Source: Owenia fusiformis (lineage: Eukaryota; Annelida; Polychaeta; Sabellida; Oweniidae). From it: a stretch of 64,000 bases of DNA. The first letter of the stretch is position 1; every line of letters begins with the position of its first letter. Below the pieces are notes generated by a model that made no database searches, was not told where the DNA came from, and saw only the letters and a program-made list of their open reading frames with translations. The DNA lies in contig CAIIXF020000006.1 of assembly GCA_903813345.2 (NCBI GenBank), forward strand, positions 21,645,936 through 21,709,935, given 5' to 3'. Position numbers and translations under genes: made by a program. Shown in pieces: positions 13,169 through 24,839 of this stretch.

Positions 13169-14720
13169 TCCCAGTACATAACCCTTATATATCTCCCGCT
13201 CAACTCAGATATCAATCATATTCCTGCATGTTATTTACCTATAACACTACTAAGTATGGGATTAACCTTTGATGATATTTCGATATTTCATTTCCGAGAT
13301 TGTGCCCAGATCTCGGCAGATCTATTCACCCCCTTTACTATGAATGTAATTATCTATAGCCTAACTGTTTAGGGGTTATATTGTTACTTTTCTGAACGGG
13401 AATGAATAAATATTCTAATTTGAGCTTGAACAAATGCTCTATTAGTTAACATGATATTGATTTTCAAAAAGCAATAATGACCATTTTAAGTTGGGAATAA
13501 ATCTAGAAAAATTGCATGTTTCAGATATGAAGCCATTATATCTATGCAATCTTAAAAGTACTGTCCCGTTACTTGTTATAGAGATAAAAATTTAATTCAA
13601 ACTGGCTTGCTTCTCGGAACAGATATTGTTTATGCTAAGTGTTCATTTTTCCTTGAAAGCATGAGCTCTCATTTGTCCTCATCACTTTCCAAATGTTTCT
13701 TCAAATGACTTGTACAGCTCAGTCGTTGTTTCCCTGGTTGCATGTTTAACACATTGCCATTCTGCTTGTTTTTGGACATTTTCCTGGAAAAAATCAATCT
13801 ATTGAAAAGTATGAAATGTAACCTGTATACCCATACCCACTCTGTATATATTTAAGTCAAATGTAAGTCAGTGTCATTTTCAACCAAAATTGACCTAGCG
13901 ATCTTTTCTTTACAATCTCAGATACAATATGTCTCAAAGGTCTACAATGTGTTGTAAATCAGTAAGTTATTGAGGATTAAAAGTGCGGAAATAGGGAAAA
14001 TTTTTTAATTCTTCCAAATATAAATATGGAAGCCATATATATAAAATAAAATACATAATTGTAAAATGCTTTGGTAAAATTCTCTAGTATTCCTGAAGTA
14101 AAGTAAATATTTTTAGAATAGAATGACAAGGATCTTGCTAGATTTGATTCTGCTGTAAACTTAATATATATAAAATACTTCTATAATGAATAATAGATTA
14201 ACCTGGACTTACCGAAGTCACTTTCCTCGCAACTCCCCAAGCTCAGAGGACTCTAGACTGCCTAACTTCCAAACCGTCAAATGTTCCATTCTGCTTGTAC
14301 TGCTAGTTTGTCTGAAATATTTTAGAGACTTGTAGTATAAACATTTTATTAGTTGGTTATCTGAAAATGCACCTGAGGGTGTAATCTTTCTTCCACCAGA
14401 TCTGATCTTTGTCTCAGGAGACTTTTTGGGACTACTCTGGGGTAAAACAATCCCTAAGCTCATCTGTTTATAGATCCCTAGTAGCTTTTTGTACTATCCT
14501 TTTGTATTTTTACAGTAGAATCATATAGCCAAAACATTCCTTCGTTGACTCTCATAATCTTCATCCAATGATCTAACTAGAGATCTATTTATTAAAATAT
14601 TCTATTGGATAATAATTTGAAATGTTGGAACGGTAGGAAAGTAGATACCTGAGAATGACTCTTAACTTTCTGAGATAAAATATGGCAGGTCAACTTCGGG
14701 TCAGTGTGACACCTCTAGAA

Positions 14721-14880
14721 ATAATATAGGCCTACCTGATTAGCATAACACCACTCATCTCAACACAGCCAAAATCATCTCAGGGTTATCATGGGTGAAG
14801 GCTACAACAATCCTGAAAACAGAATAGGTAGATGGGAAAATAGAGGACAATAGTAGTACTTTAAAAGACTGTTACTTTAT
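14721..14880. repeat. Dispersed direct repeat, copy 1
   Basis: The stretch from ATAATATAGG through CTACCTGATTAGCATAACAC, CTCAGGGTTATCATGG and GACAATAGTAGT is repeated in the same orientation at 15,202-15,385 with substitutions and small insertions. It contains no open frame. Confidence 0.7.
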
Positions 14881-15201
14881 TTTATATTTTTATTTCAAAT
14901 TGTATTGATTAAGATAAGACCTTTAAATTGTGAATATGATGAGTAAATCTACTGAGATGTTTTAACATTGTGTCAATCAGGATTAAGTTCAAACCTTTTA
15001 AAAGAACTTAATTATATAGCAGTCATACTTTTAAAATTTGCACAGTGCGCCAAATTAAATAGCACCAAATTAAAGCAATTTACAGTATCTCATTTGCTGC
15101 GAAACTGTGAAAGTTAAATAATAACTGCATTAAATACAAATGAATACTTTCTGAAGCAAGGAGCCACAAATGATGCAAGTTAATTAAATCAAACGATGAA
15201 A

Positions 15202-15385
15202 TAATATACCTGATTAGTATGAAACACCATCATCTAAACACAACCAACAAGGTCTCAGGGTTATCATGGATGAAAGCTACAAAAATCTGGTTCATCTCCT
15301 ACTTCTGAAAACAGAGTAGAGAACTATTGTACACTAAGATGGAAAAACAGATGACAATAGTAGTCTTTTTAAAGGCTGATAAAAG
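15202..15385. repeat. Dispersed direct repeat, copy 2
   Basis: Second copy of the unit at 14,721-14,880. It shares ATAATATACCTGATTAG, TCTCAGGGTTATCATGG, CTGAAAACAGA and GACAATAGTAGT, with about 20 extra bases in the middle. The offset is about 480 bp, so this is either a local segmental duplication or two insertions of one element. Confidence 0.7.
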
Positions 15386-15553
15386 TTAACTTAACTTAAA
15401 AGAAATTAACTTTCACTGAATTCGATCAATAAAAACAAAGCTAAATTTCAGATTTGATGAAGATGAAATACACTTTTCAGTCTCTATCAATTGTTAAAAG
15501 GCGTGTGCTTATAACAAACACCATTTCGATTAAAAAATATAAATATCAATAAT

Positions 15554-15765
15554 CAGGCCCGTAGCCAGGATTTGCCAAGGGGGGTTCATTTTTCAAAAAT
15601 TTCAAGGGGGGGTTCACATTTGACAATTTTGGACCAAATATGGACAAAATCACTTGAGAAGTGCTCAAAATGGTGAAAACTGCATGATTTTGAAAGAATT
15701 TTTGGCCAGGGGGGGGGGGGGGGGGTTCGCCCGAACCCTGCGAACCCCCCCTGGCTATGGGCCTG
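15554..15765. mobile_element. G-tract MITE with CAGGCCCGTAGCCAGG ends and ATAAT target duplication
   Basis: The left end is CAGGCCCGTAGCCAGG and the right end CCTGGCTATGGGCCTG, its inverted complement with one mismatch. The pentamer ATAAT directly flanks both sides (15,549-15,553 and 15,766-15,770). Inside are GGGGGGTTCA repeats and a long G run (15,709-15,725) facing a CGAACCCCCCC stretch. It is non-coding and its superfamily was not assigned. Confidence 0.8.
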
Positions 15766-16088
15766 ATAATCATACAGTTTCAAGGAAGGTTGAAGTTCAC
15801 CTTTCAGTCTCCGTAAATTGGTAAAGGGTGTATGCTTAATATGCTTAATAACAGACACATTTCCACATCAAAAACTGTCAAAGGCGAACCTAAATCATAA
15901 TGGATAATGTTTGATTTTAAATTAAATTCACAAAATTTTGCCAGGCATATGTTATATACATATTAATACTAGCCTAAATAAATTTTGGAACATAAATAAA
16001 TGACATGTGAATTTGCTGAAGTGACGATTTCCCATGTTAAAAATAAGAGAATTTTAGAGAGACCATACATCATACGATTTATCGCATT

Positions 16089-16240
16089 CTACCCCCACTT
16101 TAACAAAACCCGTATGGCCCAGTTATCTACGCCTGACGTTGTTGGTCTACGACATTTCAAAATCAGGGAGTGGATAACAGGGCCAGACGAATTTGGTTAC
16201 CCCCACTTATGTTTTTTACAAATTTAAGTGGGGGTCGTAG
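16089..16240. repeat. Small foldback, about 150 bp
   Basis: CTACCCCCACTTTAA at the left is mirrored by TTAAGTGGGGGTCGTAG at the right. An internal ACCCCCACTTA repeats the arm word. No coding content. Confidence 0.55.
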
Positions 16241-16597
16241 AGTAGATGAGATTACAGTAAAATTTTGAATGTTTGGAACTTCTCTGAATCTAAAAAATAA
16301 GCAATTAAAGGACCACATTGAAACAGAACATGTAAAAATAGAAACATTTATACATGTTCTTACTTTTGTTTATTTTAGTTTGTTTTGTAGTTTAGCTACC
16401 ATATCTGTGGCCTCATATTTCAATGCTTATCTGCCATGTTATTTTCAAAAAAATTAAAGAGCTCCCTAAATATAGTATGCTATCTATTCACTGGTGATCC
16501 ACTCGATTACACTGGTTACCGAAACGGTTCGTTTTGGTAACAAAATGTCGGAACGTCGAAGGTACAATTTTTCTTTTTTCCTTATTTCACGCATTGT

Positions 16598-17640
16598 AGG
16601 CAGAATCCCCACGACATTTTTTCTCACAAACATGTATCAGCATCATATGTTTTAGAAGATGAAAATGTTTGCGAAAAATAGGCATAGCTCAGAAGACAAC
16701 AGAATCATCGATTTAATTCCTCACTTAAGTTACAAAAACGGTTCGGGTTAAGGTGACTGTTAACTTAATCGATTTTCAGAAATTTTCACAATCTTGAAAT
16801 TTTCAAACTCTTCCTGAGAAGTCGTTTTTGTTATTTCACATATGCTTGTGCAGTGTAATCATTACAAAGATATCAAAGAACAACAAAAAACTTTAGTTTG
16901 AGAAAAAAAGTGCCGTTTAAAGAATTTGAGAAGATTTTTTTCTAGGAGTAGCCCGTGAAAAACCGCTGATTCAAAATATCTGAACATTTCAGAAAATATA
17001 CTTCAAACATATATGAAAAAAGAAGGAACAACGGAAATTTGAAAAATTACCCGATAAAAAAATTGGGATCAAAATAAGGAAAAAAGTACACTTCTCAAAT
17101 TGTTTTTTTCTATTTTTTTTAATTTGTATGAGAGATTTCAAAATTCTAAAGCTCCTTCCATTTTGTGCTATATTAAAGGGATGTTTCAGAGAAATGTTCA
17201 GGGACCTTTGCCGTGCTACTGTTTTTGTCAATTTTTCTGTCACATTTTCAGAGGACTCAAATTCCCATTCCAGAATGTTTACTGTTTCTATTTGCATTAC
17301 CACAGTGAGCCTGGTTATATAAATGATAAGTGGAACTAAAAAATTGAGAGAAAATCCAACCAAAAGACAGTTAATTTTGATGGTCAGATTATACTGAAAT
17401 GCCATGTGCTTCCAGGTTTCGGCCATCTTGGATTTTTTGATTAAGTTATAAGTTACCTTAAAAGTGCAGATCTTAACTGTTTTTCGAAAAACCGGTTATG
17501 TAACTTAAGTGAGGAGTTAAATCGACGATTCTATTGTCTTCTGAACTATTTGTTCGCAAACGTGTACATTTTCTAAAGCATATGAAACTGATACATGTTT
17601 GTGCATTTCTGTATTTCTGCCATCATGATTATCTATCAGG
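16598..17640. mobile_element. Foldback segment with arms of about 150 bp around about 680 bp
   Basis: The left arm (16,598-16,760) and right arm (17,430-17,640) are inverted copies. They share AAACATGTATCAG, CATATG(T/C)TTTAGAA, TCAGAAGACAA(C/T)AGAATC and CTCACTTAAGTTAC. The centre contains a 145-codon minus-strand frame (16,989-17,426) with one hydrophobic segment near its start but no recognised domain. The arms overlap the end of the coding-like frame at 17,517-17,813, so part of that frame was duplicated and inverted. Confidence 0.6.
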
Positions 17641-17813
17641 CTAAAGATGGCAATCACTGACTCCCCGGGCAATGTCTCTTCTTTGAAAGAGGTAGATGAT
17701 CTAACAGAGATCACCATCAAGATTAAGATAACTGCATAAACCATTTGCCATAAACACTTCACCATCCAATCCACACCTCTGCGCCAGATCCCCGGGGCCG
17801 GATCTGACTTCAA
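17517..17813 (-). CDS. Candidate exon: signal-anchor plus a class C receptor-like start (weak)
   Basis: An open frame of 98 codons. From the Met at 17,765 it gives a short basic start, a strongly hydrophobic run (MVYAVILILMVISV) and then LPGESVIAIFSLID, followed by YALENV. A hydrophobic leader followed by LPG-(D/E)-xxIxxxFSL and an ALxxxN stretch is how the ligand-binding domain of many class C (glutamate-type) receptors begins. The match is short and lacks the usual Cys/Asp context. The frame ends in a stop at 17,517 inside an inverted-repeat arm, and a damaged second copy of its last 20 residues lies in the other arm (about 16,640-16,690). It could be a captured gene fragment or chance. Confidence 0.25.
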   Translation of the reverse strand: MKSDPAPGIWRRGVDWMVKCLWQMVYAVILILMVISVRSSTSFKEETLPGESVIAIFSLIDNHDGRNTEMHKHVSVSYALENVHVCEQIVQKTIESSI

Positions 17814-18085
17814 AGTCGCTGATGGTTAATTGACCCCTGGACCCCTTGTAATTGACCTAACGAAAATTATGAACCGGGAATTATGATTGAAATCGTGATG
17901 AAATTGAAAATCAAAAACATCGATTCAAATATCAGAATATTCAAAACTTCATTTCAAAAATTATGAAAATTGAAACGATCCCAACTTTCACATGAGATTA
18001 TTTGTGTTCTCGCTGCAAGTTCCGGCCATGGAATGCTTTCATCTTAACCTTTGGTAATTGTGTAACATAAATGCATCATTCTTAC

Positions 18086-18158
18086 CTTCGAAAGCTGGCA
18101 GTACGGCTCCCAAGTTGCTTTTAAGCAGCAATATCTTGAACTTGGAACTGTCCTCCAT
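18086..18158 (-). CDS. Candidate first coding exon of an unidentified protein
   Basis: The ATG at 18,158 has a good context (ACC-like CAACATGG). It opens 24 codons (MEDSSKFKILLLKSNLGAVL, then PAFE) that end in a strong GTAAGA donor in phase 1. Downstream on the same strand an acceptor CCATCAG near 17,826 would continue in frame into the 17,517-17,813 frame, but this join is only arithmetically possible, not demonstrated. The protein was not recognised. Confidence 0.25.
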
Positions 18159-18779
18159 GTTGATTTCGACGCGGGAATTCCTCTATTTCTATTGGTTGAT
18201 AGAACAGAATACGATAAAAAGCCGAACGAGAAATACATCAAATTTGCGAACGATGTACTTTCCGTTTGTAACGCTCGCCCTTGTTGAAAGGGACTAAAAC
18301 CGAAAATTTTTGTCCCGAGGTCTGACAAATCGCCGGAAGAGTGGAGTTTTAGTCAATTTACCGATAATTCGCAAACTTTAGTCCCGGCAAGCTCCAGAGG
18401 AAGTCGACATGGACATCTATGAAGTTCAGAGGAAGAAAATATGGAATTTTATAACTAACATGGAAACTTCCAATTTTGAGAGGAAATTGACATGGAAAAA
18501 ATGCTCAAAAAGGGGGTCTTTGGCGCGGCACATAGGTATTAAGAGGTATATTGGAGTGAACCCCCGGGACAGAACGTCAGACTTTTGTCAGCAATAACCC
18601 ATGGCAAAATTACAACGTCGGAGAAACGTTTTCTTTACATCATATTTCCACTCTCACTCTCAATTACCACGTTAAGTTCATCTGTGTGAGCCAACATATG
18701 CCTGTGCCTCCATCGATCAGTAATTAAAGTTACCACAACTCGAGGCATACATGTATATTCGTTATATATTTAACATTTA

Positions 18780-20760
18780 CTTCACGTCACAAATTAAACG
18801 AATTTGTTGAGACCACAACGTCTTTGTCACGTTCTTTTTCACATACATGTATATATATTTTTCACGTTTAAAACCCGTTTCGTCAACGTCAAAATTAACC
18901 GTTTCGACAACGTTGCAAATAAACCAATTTCGTCTTTTTGTAACGTTTCCTGCACTTACAAATATTTTTTTACATTTCAATTGAAAACACGTTTCGACAA
19001 CGTTGAAATTAACCGTTTGCACTACGTTGAAAATGAACCATTTTGGTCAGAAAATGACGTCTTTGTAACGTGTTTTACAATCACAAATATTTTTCACATT
19101 CAAACCATGTTTTGACAACGTTACAATTAGCCATTTTCACTACGTTGCAAATGAACCAATTTTGTGGGAAAACAAGGACTTTGTAACGTTTCCTAGACTT
19201 ACAATTATCTTTCACATTTAAAACACGTTACGACAACGTCAAATTTTACTGTTTATATTACGTAGCAAATGAAACAATTTGGTGAGAACTGCAACGTCTT
19301 TGTAACGTTTTCTACACTTACAAATATCTTTCACATTTAAAACACGTACGTTACGACAACGTCAAATTTTACCGTTTACATTACGTAGCAAATGTACCAA
19401 ATTTGGTGAGAACGCAACGTCTTTGTAACGTTTTTTACACTTACAAATATCTTTCACATCACGTTACGACAACATCAAATTTTACCGTTTATATTACGTA
19501 GCAAATGAAACAATTTGGTGAGAAGTGCAACGTCTTTGTAACGTTTTCTACACTTACAAATATCTTTCACATTTAAAACACGTTACGACAACGTCAAATT
19601 TTACCGTTTACATTACGTATCAAATGTACCAAATTTGGTGAGAACACAACGTCTTTGTAACGTTTTTTACACTTACAAATATCTTTCACATTTAGAACAC
19701 GTTACGACAACATCAAATTTTACCGTTTATATTACGTAGCAAATGAAACAATTTGGTGAGAAGTGCAACGTCTTTGTAACGTTTTCTACACTTACAAATA
19801 TCTTTCACGTTTAAAACACGTTACGACAACGTCAAATTTTACCGTTTACATTACATAGCAAATGTACCAAATTTGGTGAGAACACAACGTCTTTGTAACG
19901 TTTTCTTCACTTACAAATATCTTTCACATTTAAAACACGTTACGACAACGTCAAATTTTATCGTTTATATTACGTAGCAAATGAAACAATTTGGTGAGAA
20001 CTGCAACGTCTTTGTAACGTTTTCTACACTTACAAATATCTTTCACATTTGAAACACGTTACGACAACGTCAAATTTTACCGTTTACATTACGTAGCAAA
20101 TGTACCAAATTAGGTGAGAACACAACGTCTTTGTAACGTTTTTTACACTTACAAATATCTTTCACATTTAGAACACGTTACGACAACATCAAATTTTACC
20201 GTTTATATTACGTAGCAAATGAAACAATTTGGTGAGAAGTGCAACGTCTTTGTAACGTTTTCTACATTTACAAATATCTTTCACGTTTAAAACACGTTAC
20301 GACAACGTCAAATTTTACCGTTTACATTACGTAGCAAATGTACCAAATTTAGTGAGAACACAACGTCTTTGTAACGTTTTCTACACTTACAAATATCTTT
20401 CACATTTAAAACACGTTACGACAACGTCAAATTTTACCGTTTATATTACGTAGCAAATGAAACAATTTGGTGAGAACTGCAACGTCTTTGTAATGTTTCC
20501 TGCACTTACAAATATTTTACACATTTAAAAAACGTTACGACAACGTTAAATTTTACCGTTTATATTACGTTGCAAATGAACCAAACTGGTAAAAATTCAA
20601 CGTCATTGTTACGTTTTTCACACCAGCACAAATTTCGAACTTTACTAACACATTACTACAACGTCATTTTTTAACCATCCACCGACGTTTTGCTGAATGT
20701 CACAATTTTACGTTGCTTTGACGTTTATATAACGGAAATATACAACGTCTTCAGTGAACT
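18780..20760. repeat. About 119-bp ACGT-rich tandem satellite
   Basis: The word AACGTCTTTGTAACGTTTT recurs about every 113-122 bp between 19,290 and 20,480. Unit variants alternate between GAAACAATTTGGTGAGAA and GTACCAAATTTGGTGAGAA, giving a dimeric period near 240 bp. Units at 18,780-19,230 and after about 20,480 are more diverged. Frequent ACGT cores (CACGTTACGACAACGTC, ATTACGTAGC) recall the 190-bp satellite at 9.3-12.0 kb, but the units do not align on either strand. No coding content. Confidence 0.95.
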
Positions 20761-20829
20761 TATATACCACATATGAGTGACGTTACATGGACGTCACTGT
20801 TTGCTGGGTATAGACCCCAGAAACCGGAA

Positions 20830-22007
20830 ACCAACCACAGTTCTTAGATCTCTAGCAGAGAACCAACCTGAAGGGACCAGTTCAACATATTTTCTAAATA
20901 ATATTCTATTAATTCATGTAAACATATTATACAAAGAGTTTATATGATACAGCATCACCGCGGTTAACCACAAAAACTCAGAATCGCATTTTCCACCCTG
21001 TTCAAATTGAACCTATATATTTTAAATAAAGTAATTCGTGTTATAACTGAATAGATGTCATAAATGACATTCATTTTTTTGACGATGCAAAAGCCATTCA
21101 AAAATGTTAATCATTGATCATTAATCATTCTAAATTATGATCATCGAAGAGAATAAGCAGAATCAGAAAAAGATTATTGAAATAAATTAAAATAACTACA
21201 AATTGCCGACTGGGGCACTTAATAATCAAAAGTCGAGTGTCACATTGCGAGGTCTCTCTAACACGTGCTACTTACTCGAGTCCAAAAGCGATAATTTTGC
21301 ATGGTGATCTATGTATGCTGAAATTGTCACTTTCGATACGACCCCAGAGGAGGAGACAAGGATCTAAAAGATTTCAGATACAAGTGTAGGTCAATCTGGG
21401 CAACACGAAGGCCTCGACTGAGAATGCTAACACTTAGAGGGACAACTCTGATATTGTGTAGAATGGGCCAGACAAAGACAGCGTGTATCTTGGTCAGTCA
21501 ACATCTTGTCAGTGGCCATTAATCCAGTCTTTCCTGAACAGTATAGCGCACAGTCAACAGAAAATATGTTCTTAGCCATGTATTTAATGCAAAGTCACCT
21601 CAAGTTCTTGAGAACGCGCCTTGGATTTTTATATCAAACACAAACTTTGTTTTGTTCTATCTTAAACTCAAGTGTTTTATTTGATGCCAGAGTTTTGGCA
21701 GGTGATCGGAAGATACCTCGAGAAAACGCTATAGGCCATTTCTTGAAATATGAAAACAACGTTTACACATTATGGTATTTTAACAAGGGGTCCAGTGGCG
21801 GTAAACAGATATGTGTTCTCATTATATTACAGTTGTTCACATTAGAGAAGTGTTCACATTTAAGAGGGTTGTTAACGTTTGAGAGGACTTAATACGTACA
21901 CGTTCACGTAATCGTGTTGCGTTTCAAAATGCCAGTTTACACGAGCGAATAGTATAACGATGCTGATAAAAGATAATAGAGAGCTCTCGCGACTCACTTC
22001 CAGCAAT
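20830..22007. other. Non-coding stretch, no gene seen
   Basis: It includes a 128-codon plus-strand open frame (21,506-21,892) without recognisable features, conserved motifs or flanking splice signals. I do not call it a gene. Confidence 0.4.
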
Positions 22008-22313
22008 ATTCCCGTAAAACGTATAACTTATAAAACGTTTGATTGAGTCATCATCATCATTTACTGTGCAGCTCGATACGTCCATAAGCGTGGTATTCTT
22101 ATAAAGCGTCGTCTGAGTTTAAGCTTGCGTATTAAATCGAAACGCCAACCTATACGTATGACTAATCGCCCATACAAATGCATCGCTTAAATATTTTCAG
22201 TTCACGTTTAGGTTGTGAAAATCATTGCAATATCACACTTATGGACGTATAGAGCTGCGCTATAAATGATGACGTAATCAAACGCTTTTTCAATAACGTT
22301 CCCGTAACGTGTA
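22008..22313. mobile_element. Foldback MITE, about 305 bp (copy 2 of the 6.8-kb family)
   Basis: The left arm around GTTTGATTGAGTCATCATC and GCAGCTCGATACGTCCATAA is mirrored at the right by TTATGGACGTATAGAGCTGC and GATGACGTAATCAAACGC. It is the same family as 6,786-7,009 but with a longer unpaired centre. Non-coding. Confidence 0.65.
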
Positions 22314-23708
22314 TTTAGTACTCTCATGATTTCCATCTTGTTATTTTTACCGTCATTTGACTTAAAATGTAATTAGAAAAGATTAGAAATGACGTCAAGT
22401 TACATTCCCATCAAAATTATAAGTATTTTCTTAACAGGTTATGTAAATAAAAATTCAAACATAAAGAGGCTTTAACACGTTGTTCAATGTATGATCATTT
22501 ATTAATGAACAAACAGATGCCATCTATAATTTGACGCAAACTTCGTTTCTGTATTAAACTAACGTATGCGCGTCAATGTATTGATATTTTATTCACTGGT
22601 AGTATGGAGTGATAGTTAGGGATCATATATAGTAAAATGATATATATATATTTAGCAAACCACCCACACAGAAATACCTTACTCACCACAAACGTATGCA
22701 CGTATCACAACAATGTATGCACGTTGACGTGCTGAAACACGATTGTAACATTATCATAACACAATGTTAATGCATTTGATGTATTGGTAACACGTTGCCA
22801 TACAAATGTAAAGAGACGTTGTAGCAAACTAATAAATCTCAAATGAATACTTGGACAAAATAATACTGGATAAAAGCAAACCAATAATAAACTACATCTT
22901 GATCTAACAATTGCAACAAATATAAATTGAAACAATCGGTATAAGATATTAACAGATATTTTATTGAATATATTACTGATTTTGACATATCAATACAATA
23001 ACGATATATATTATACATATTTTATATTGTAAGTTCTTAATAGTCATATGTACATAATAAATAATATTTACACGAACGGATTTTCAAATGTAAGTTTGTG
23101 TTCTTATCATGATAATACAGCTTAAGTCAATTCAATAAATTACTGAACACAGATGCCATCTTTTAGTTGAAGTAAACGTTACTTTTTATAAAACACCAAC
23201 CTGGAGATTGTATCATTATTAATTTATTAAACACATAACAATGATAGGAACTAAAGAAAGGGAGAACATAAGGTTTGGCGTAAGGTTTCCAGTTACACAA
23301 TTCTAATCACAGTGTTAATAGGCTATGATCAATTTTCAAATCAATCCAGTAAGGCATGTTTAACCTGGTATATGAATTCACATATTGTCCAACTGAAATA
23401 AATGTTTATTTCATCAGAGGCATCTTGATTCGTGTAAAGGCCAACTTGAGTGTTTTTGTCAACTTTTTCAATTATGGCATTTCGATGCAGCCGTGGTTTA
23501 ATTTTGGTCTTTTGAAATAATTTTGTTGTATATAAAACACAGAATTCAAATAAACGTCACACCAGAATACATAAGTACACTACAATCACGTAATAACGTT
23601 TGTACGCATGACGACATGCTAGCTGATGTTCATTATGTGATAGTTTCCACAATGGCACGTATAACACTTACGTAGCAGTGACGTGATGAGACGTTATGAC
23701 AACCTTAC
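22314..23708. other. Non-coding stretch, no gene seen
   Basis: AT-rich sequence without a supportable exon or a strong repeat. Scattered ACGT words continue (for example near 22,690-22,800). Confidence 0.4.
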
Positions 23709-24424
23709 TAGAGAGGTTAAGCAAGACGATTTTTATGACGCGAAACGCAAACGTAAACCTTTACGTTCCCGAATACGTACTATGAACAAACGTGCTTTAA
23801 GCTGAGCACTTTAGACGTAACGCAAACGCAAACCTCAAAATGATTTATTTCTTTTTCTTAGCGGCGTTTCGTTTTATTTTCTACTTTAAAAGTATAAAAA
23901 GATTTACTTTATTGACAAAGGAGATGTTTCACACCCTGGTAGTGTTCTATGACATCTTGAATCTTACAAAATACAACTGGACGCAAAAATATCTTTAAAG
24001 CAAGTCTTCAAGGCATTCATAGTTTTATTACTATGGTGTCACAATATGTATAAAGAATTAGGATGAGTTGACATATGGGTAATTGCAATTGTATGTAATC
24101 TCATCAGATTTTACATATGGAATGGGTGCCTCAATATTCAAGTTATATTTGATTAGATTGGACACAAATGATCTCGATATATATACAGATTTGTGTCAAA
24201 CATATTTATGTATTCGACCTATATCATATTTATCTCAATCGAACTTGATAAAGTATGAAAAATCCTTTACGGAACGACCTACCTAGACTTTGATTTTTCA
24301 CGTTTGGATGTACGTAAACCGGGAAATAAGTAGAACAATATGACGTCACATCCTGAGAAAAACCTGCGCGCGCCTTCCCGTTCGCGGTTTACGTTGTAAA
24401 AAGTGGTGTTGCTTAACCTCTCTA
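23709..24424. mobile_element. About 716-bp element with GAGAGGTTAAGCAA inverted ends at TA sites
   Basis: TAGAGAGGTTAAGCAA (23,709-23,724) is matched at the right by the inverted TTGCTTAACCTCTCTA ending at 24,424. Both ends abut a TA dinucleotide, as expected for TA target duplication. The sub-terminal regions are rich in ACGTAAAC and CGCAAACG words on both sides. No transposase frame is present. Confidence 0.65.
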
Positions 24425-24839
24425 TTATTCTTATACTTAAACAATGCCGTATCAAGATGACATAGTTGCAATCTCAAATGTTTGCGTGATTATGTCTTGC
24501 TCTGGCGTGCTTGTGTAGTTGTGACGTAAATAATATACGTAAACGTGATATCATAGCAAACTCCCTGGAATCCTTTTTCTTGTTGACGTTGTATGCGTGA
24601 AAATGGCGTAAAGGCTCTGAGGTGGTAGTAAAAATGTTCCTAATTTGTTCTGTTTTGCTTTGATGTAGTTAGCGTACAGTTATGAGACAGGTCAATGCCT
24701 ACCTTGTTATGTGTTTGGCCGGCTGACATAGAATGCGTAAATATGCCAAAGAGTCAGAGCAAGAGAGTGTCACCGAGTACTGGAGTAAAGTTATTGCTCG
24801 TGCTTAAACGTTTGAATGACATAAGTTAGGTCGACGTAG

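Larger units (their letters stand above)
12373..13380. mobile_element. About 1.0-kb element bounded by TAACCCCTAAAC inverted ends
   Basis: The left end reads TTAACCCCTAAACGGTTA (12373-12390). The right end reads TAACTGTTTAGGGGTTATA (13362-13380), which is its near-perfect reverse complement. Inside are a poly-C run (about 12,470), T-rich TTTTTTCACA repeats (about 12,810-12,900) and two related hairpins (12,628-12,732 and 13,067-13,168). No transposase frame is present, so it is non-autonomous or composite. The boundaries are inferred from the end match only. Confidence 0.5.

Noticed and set aside
16989-17426. 145-codon minus-strand open frame with a hydrophobic stretch
   Set aside because: It lies in the centre of a foldback element, is low in complexity (Phe/Ile/Lys/Asn-rich), and has no recognised domain or splice context.
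21506-21892. 128-codon plus-strand open frame
   Set aside because: No recognisable motif, signal sequence or flanking exons. Chance frames of this length are possible in 64 kb.
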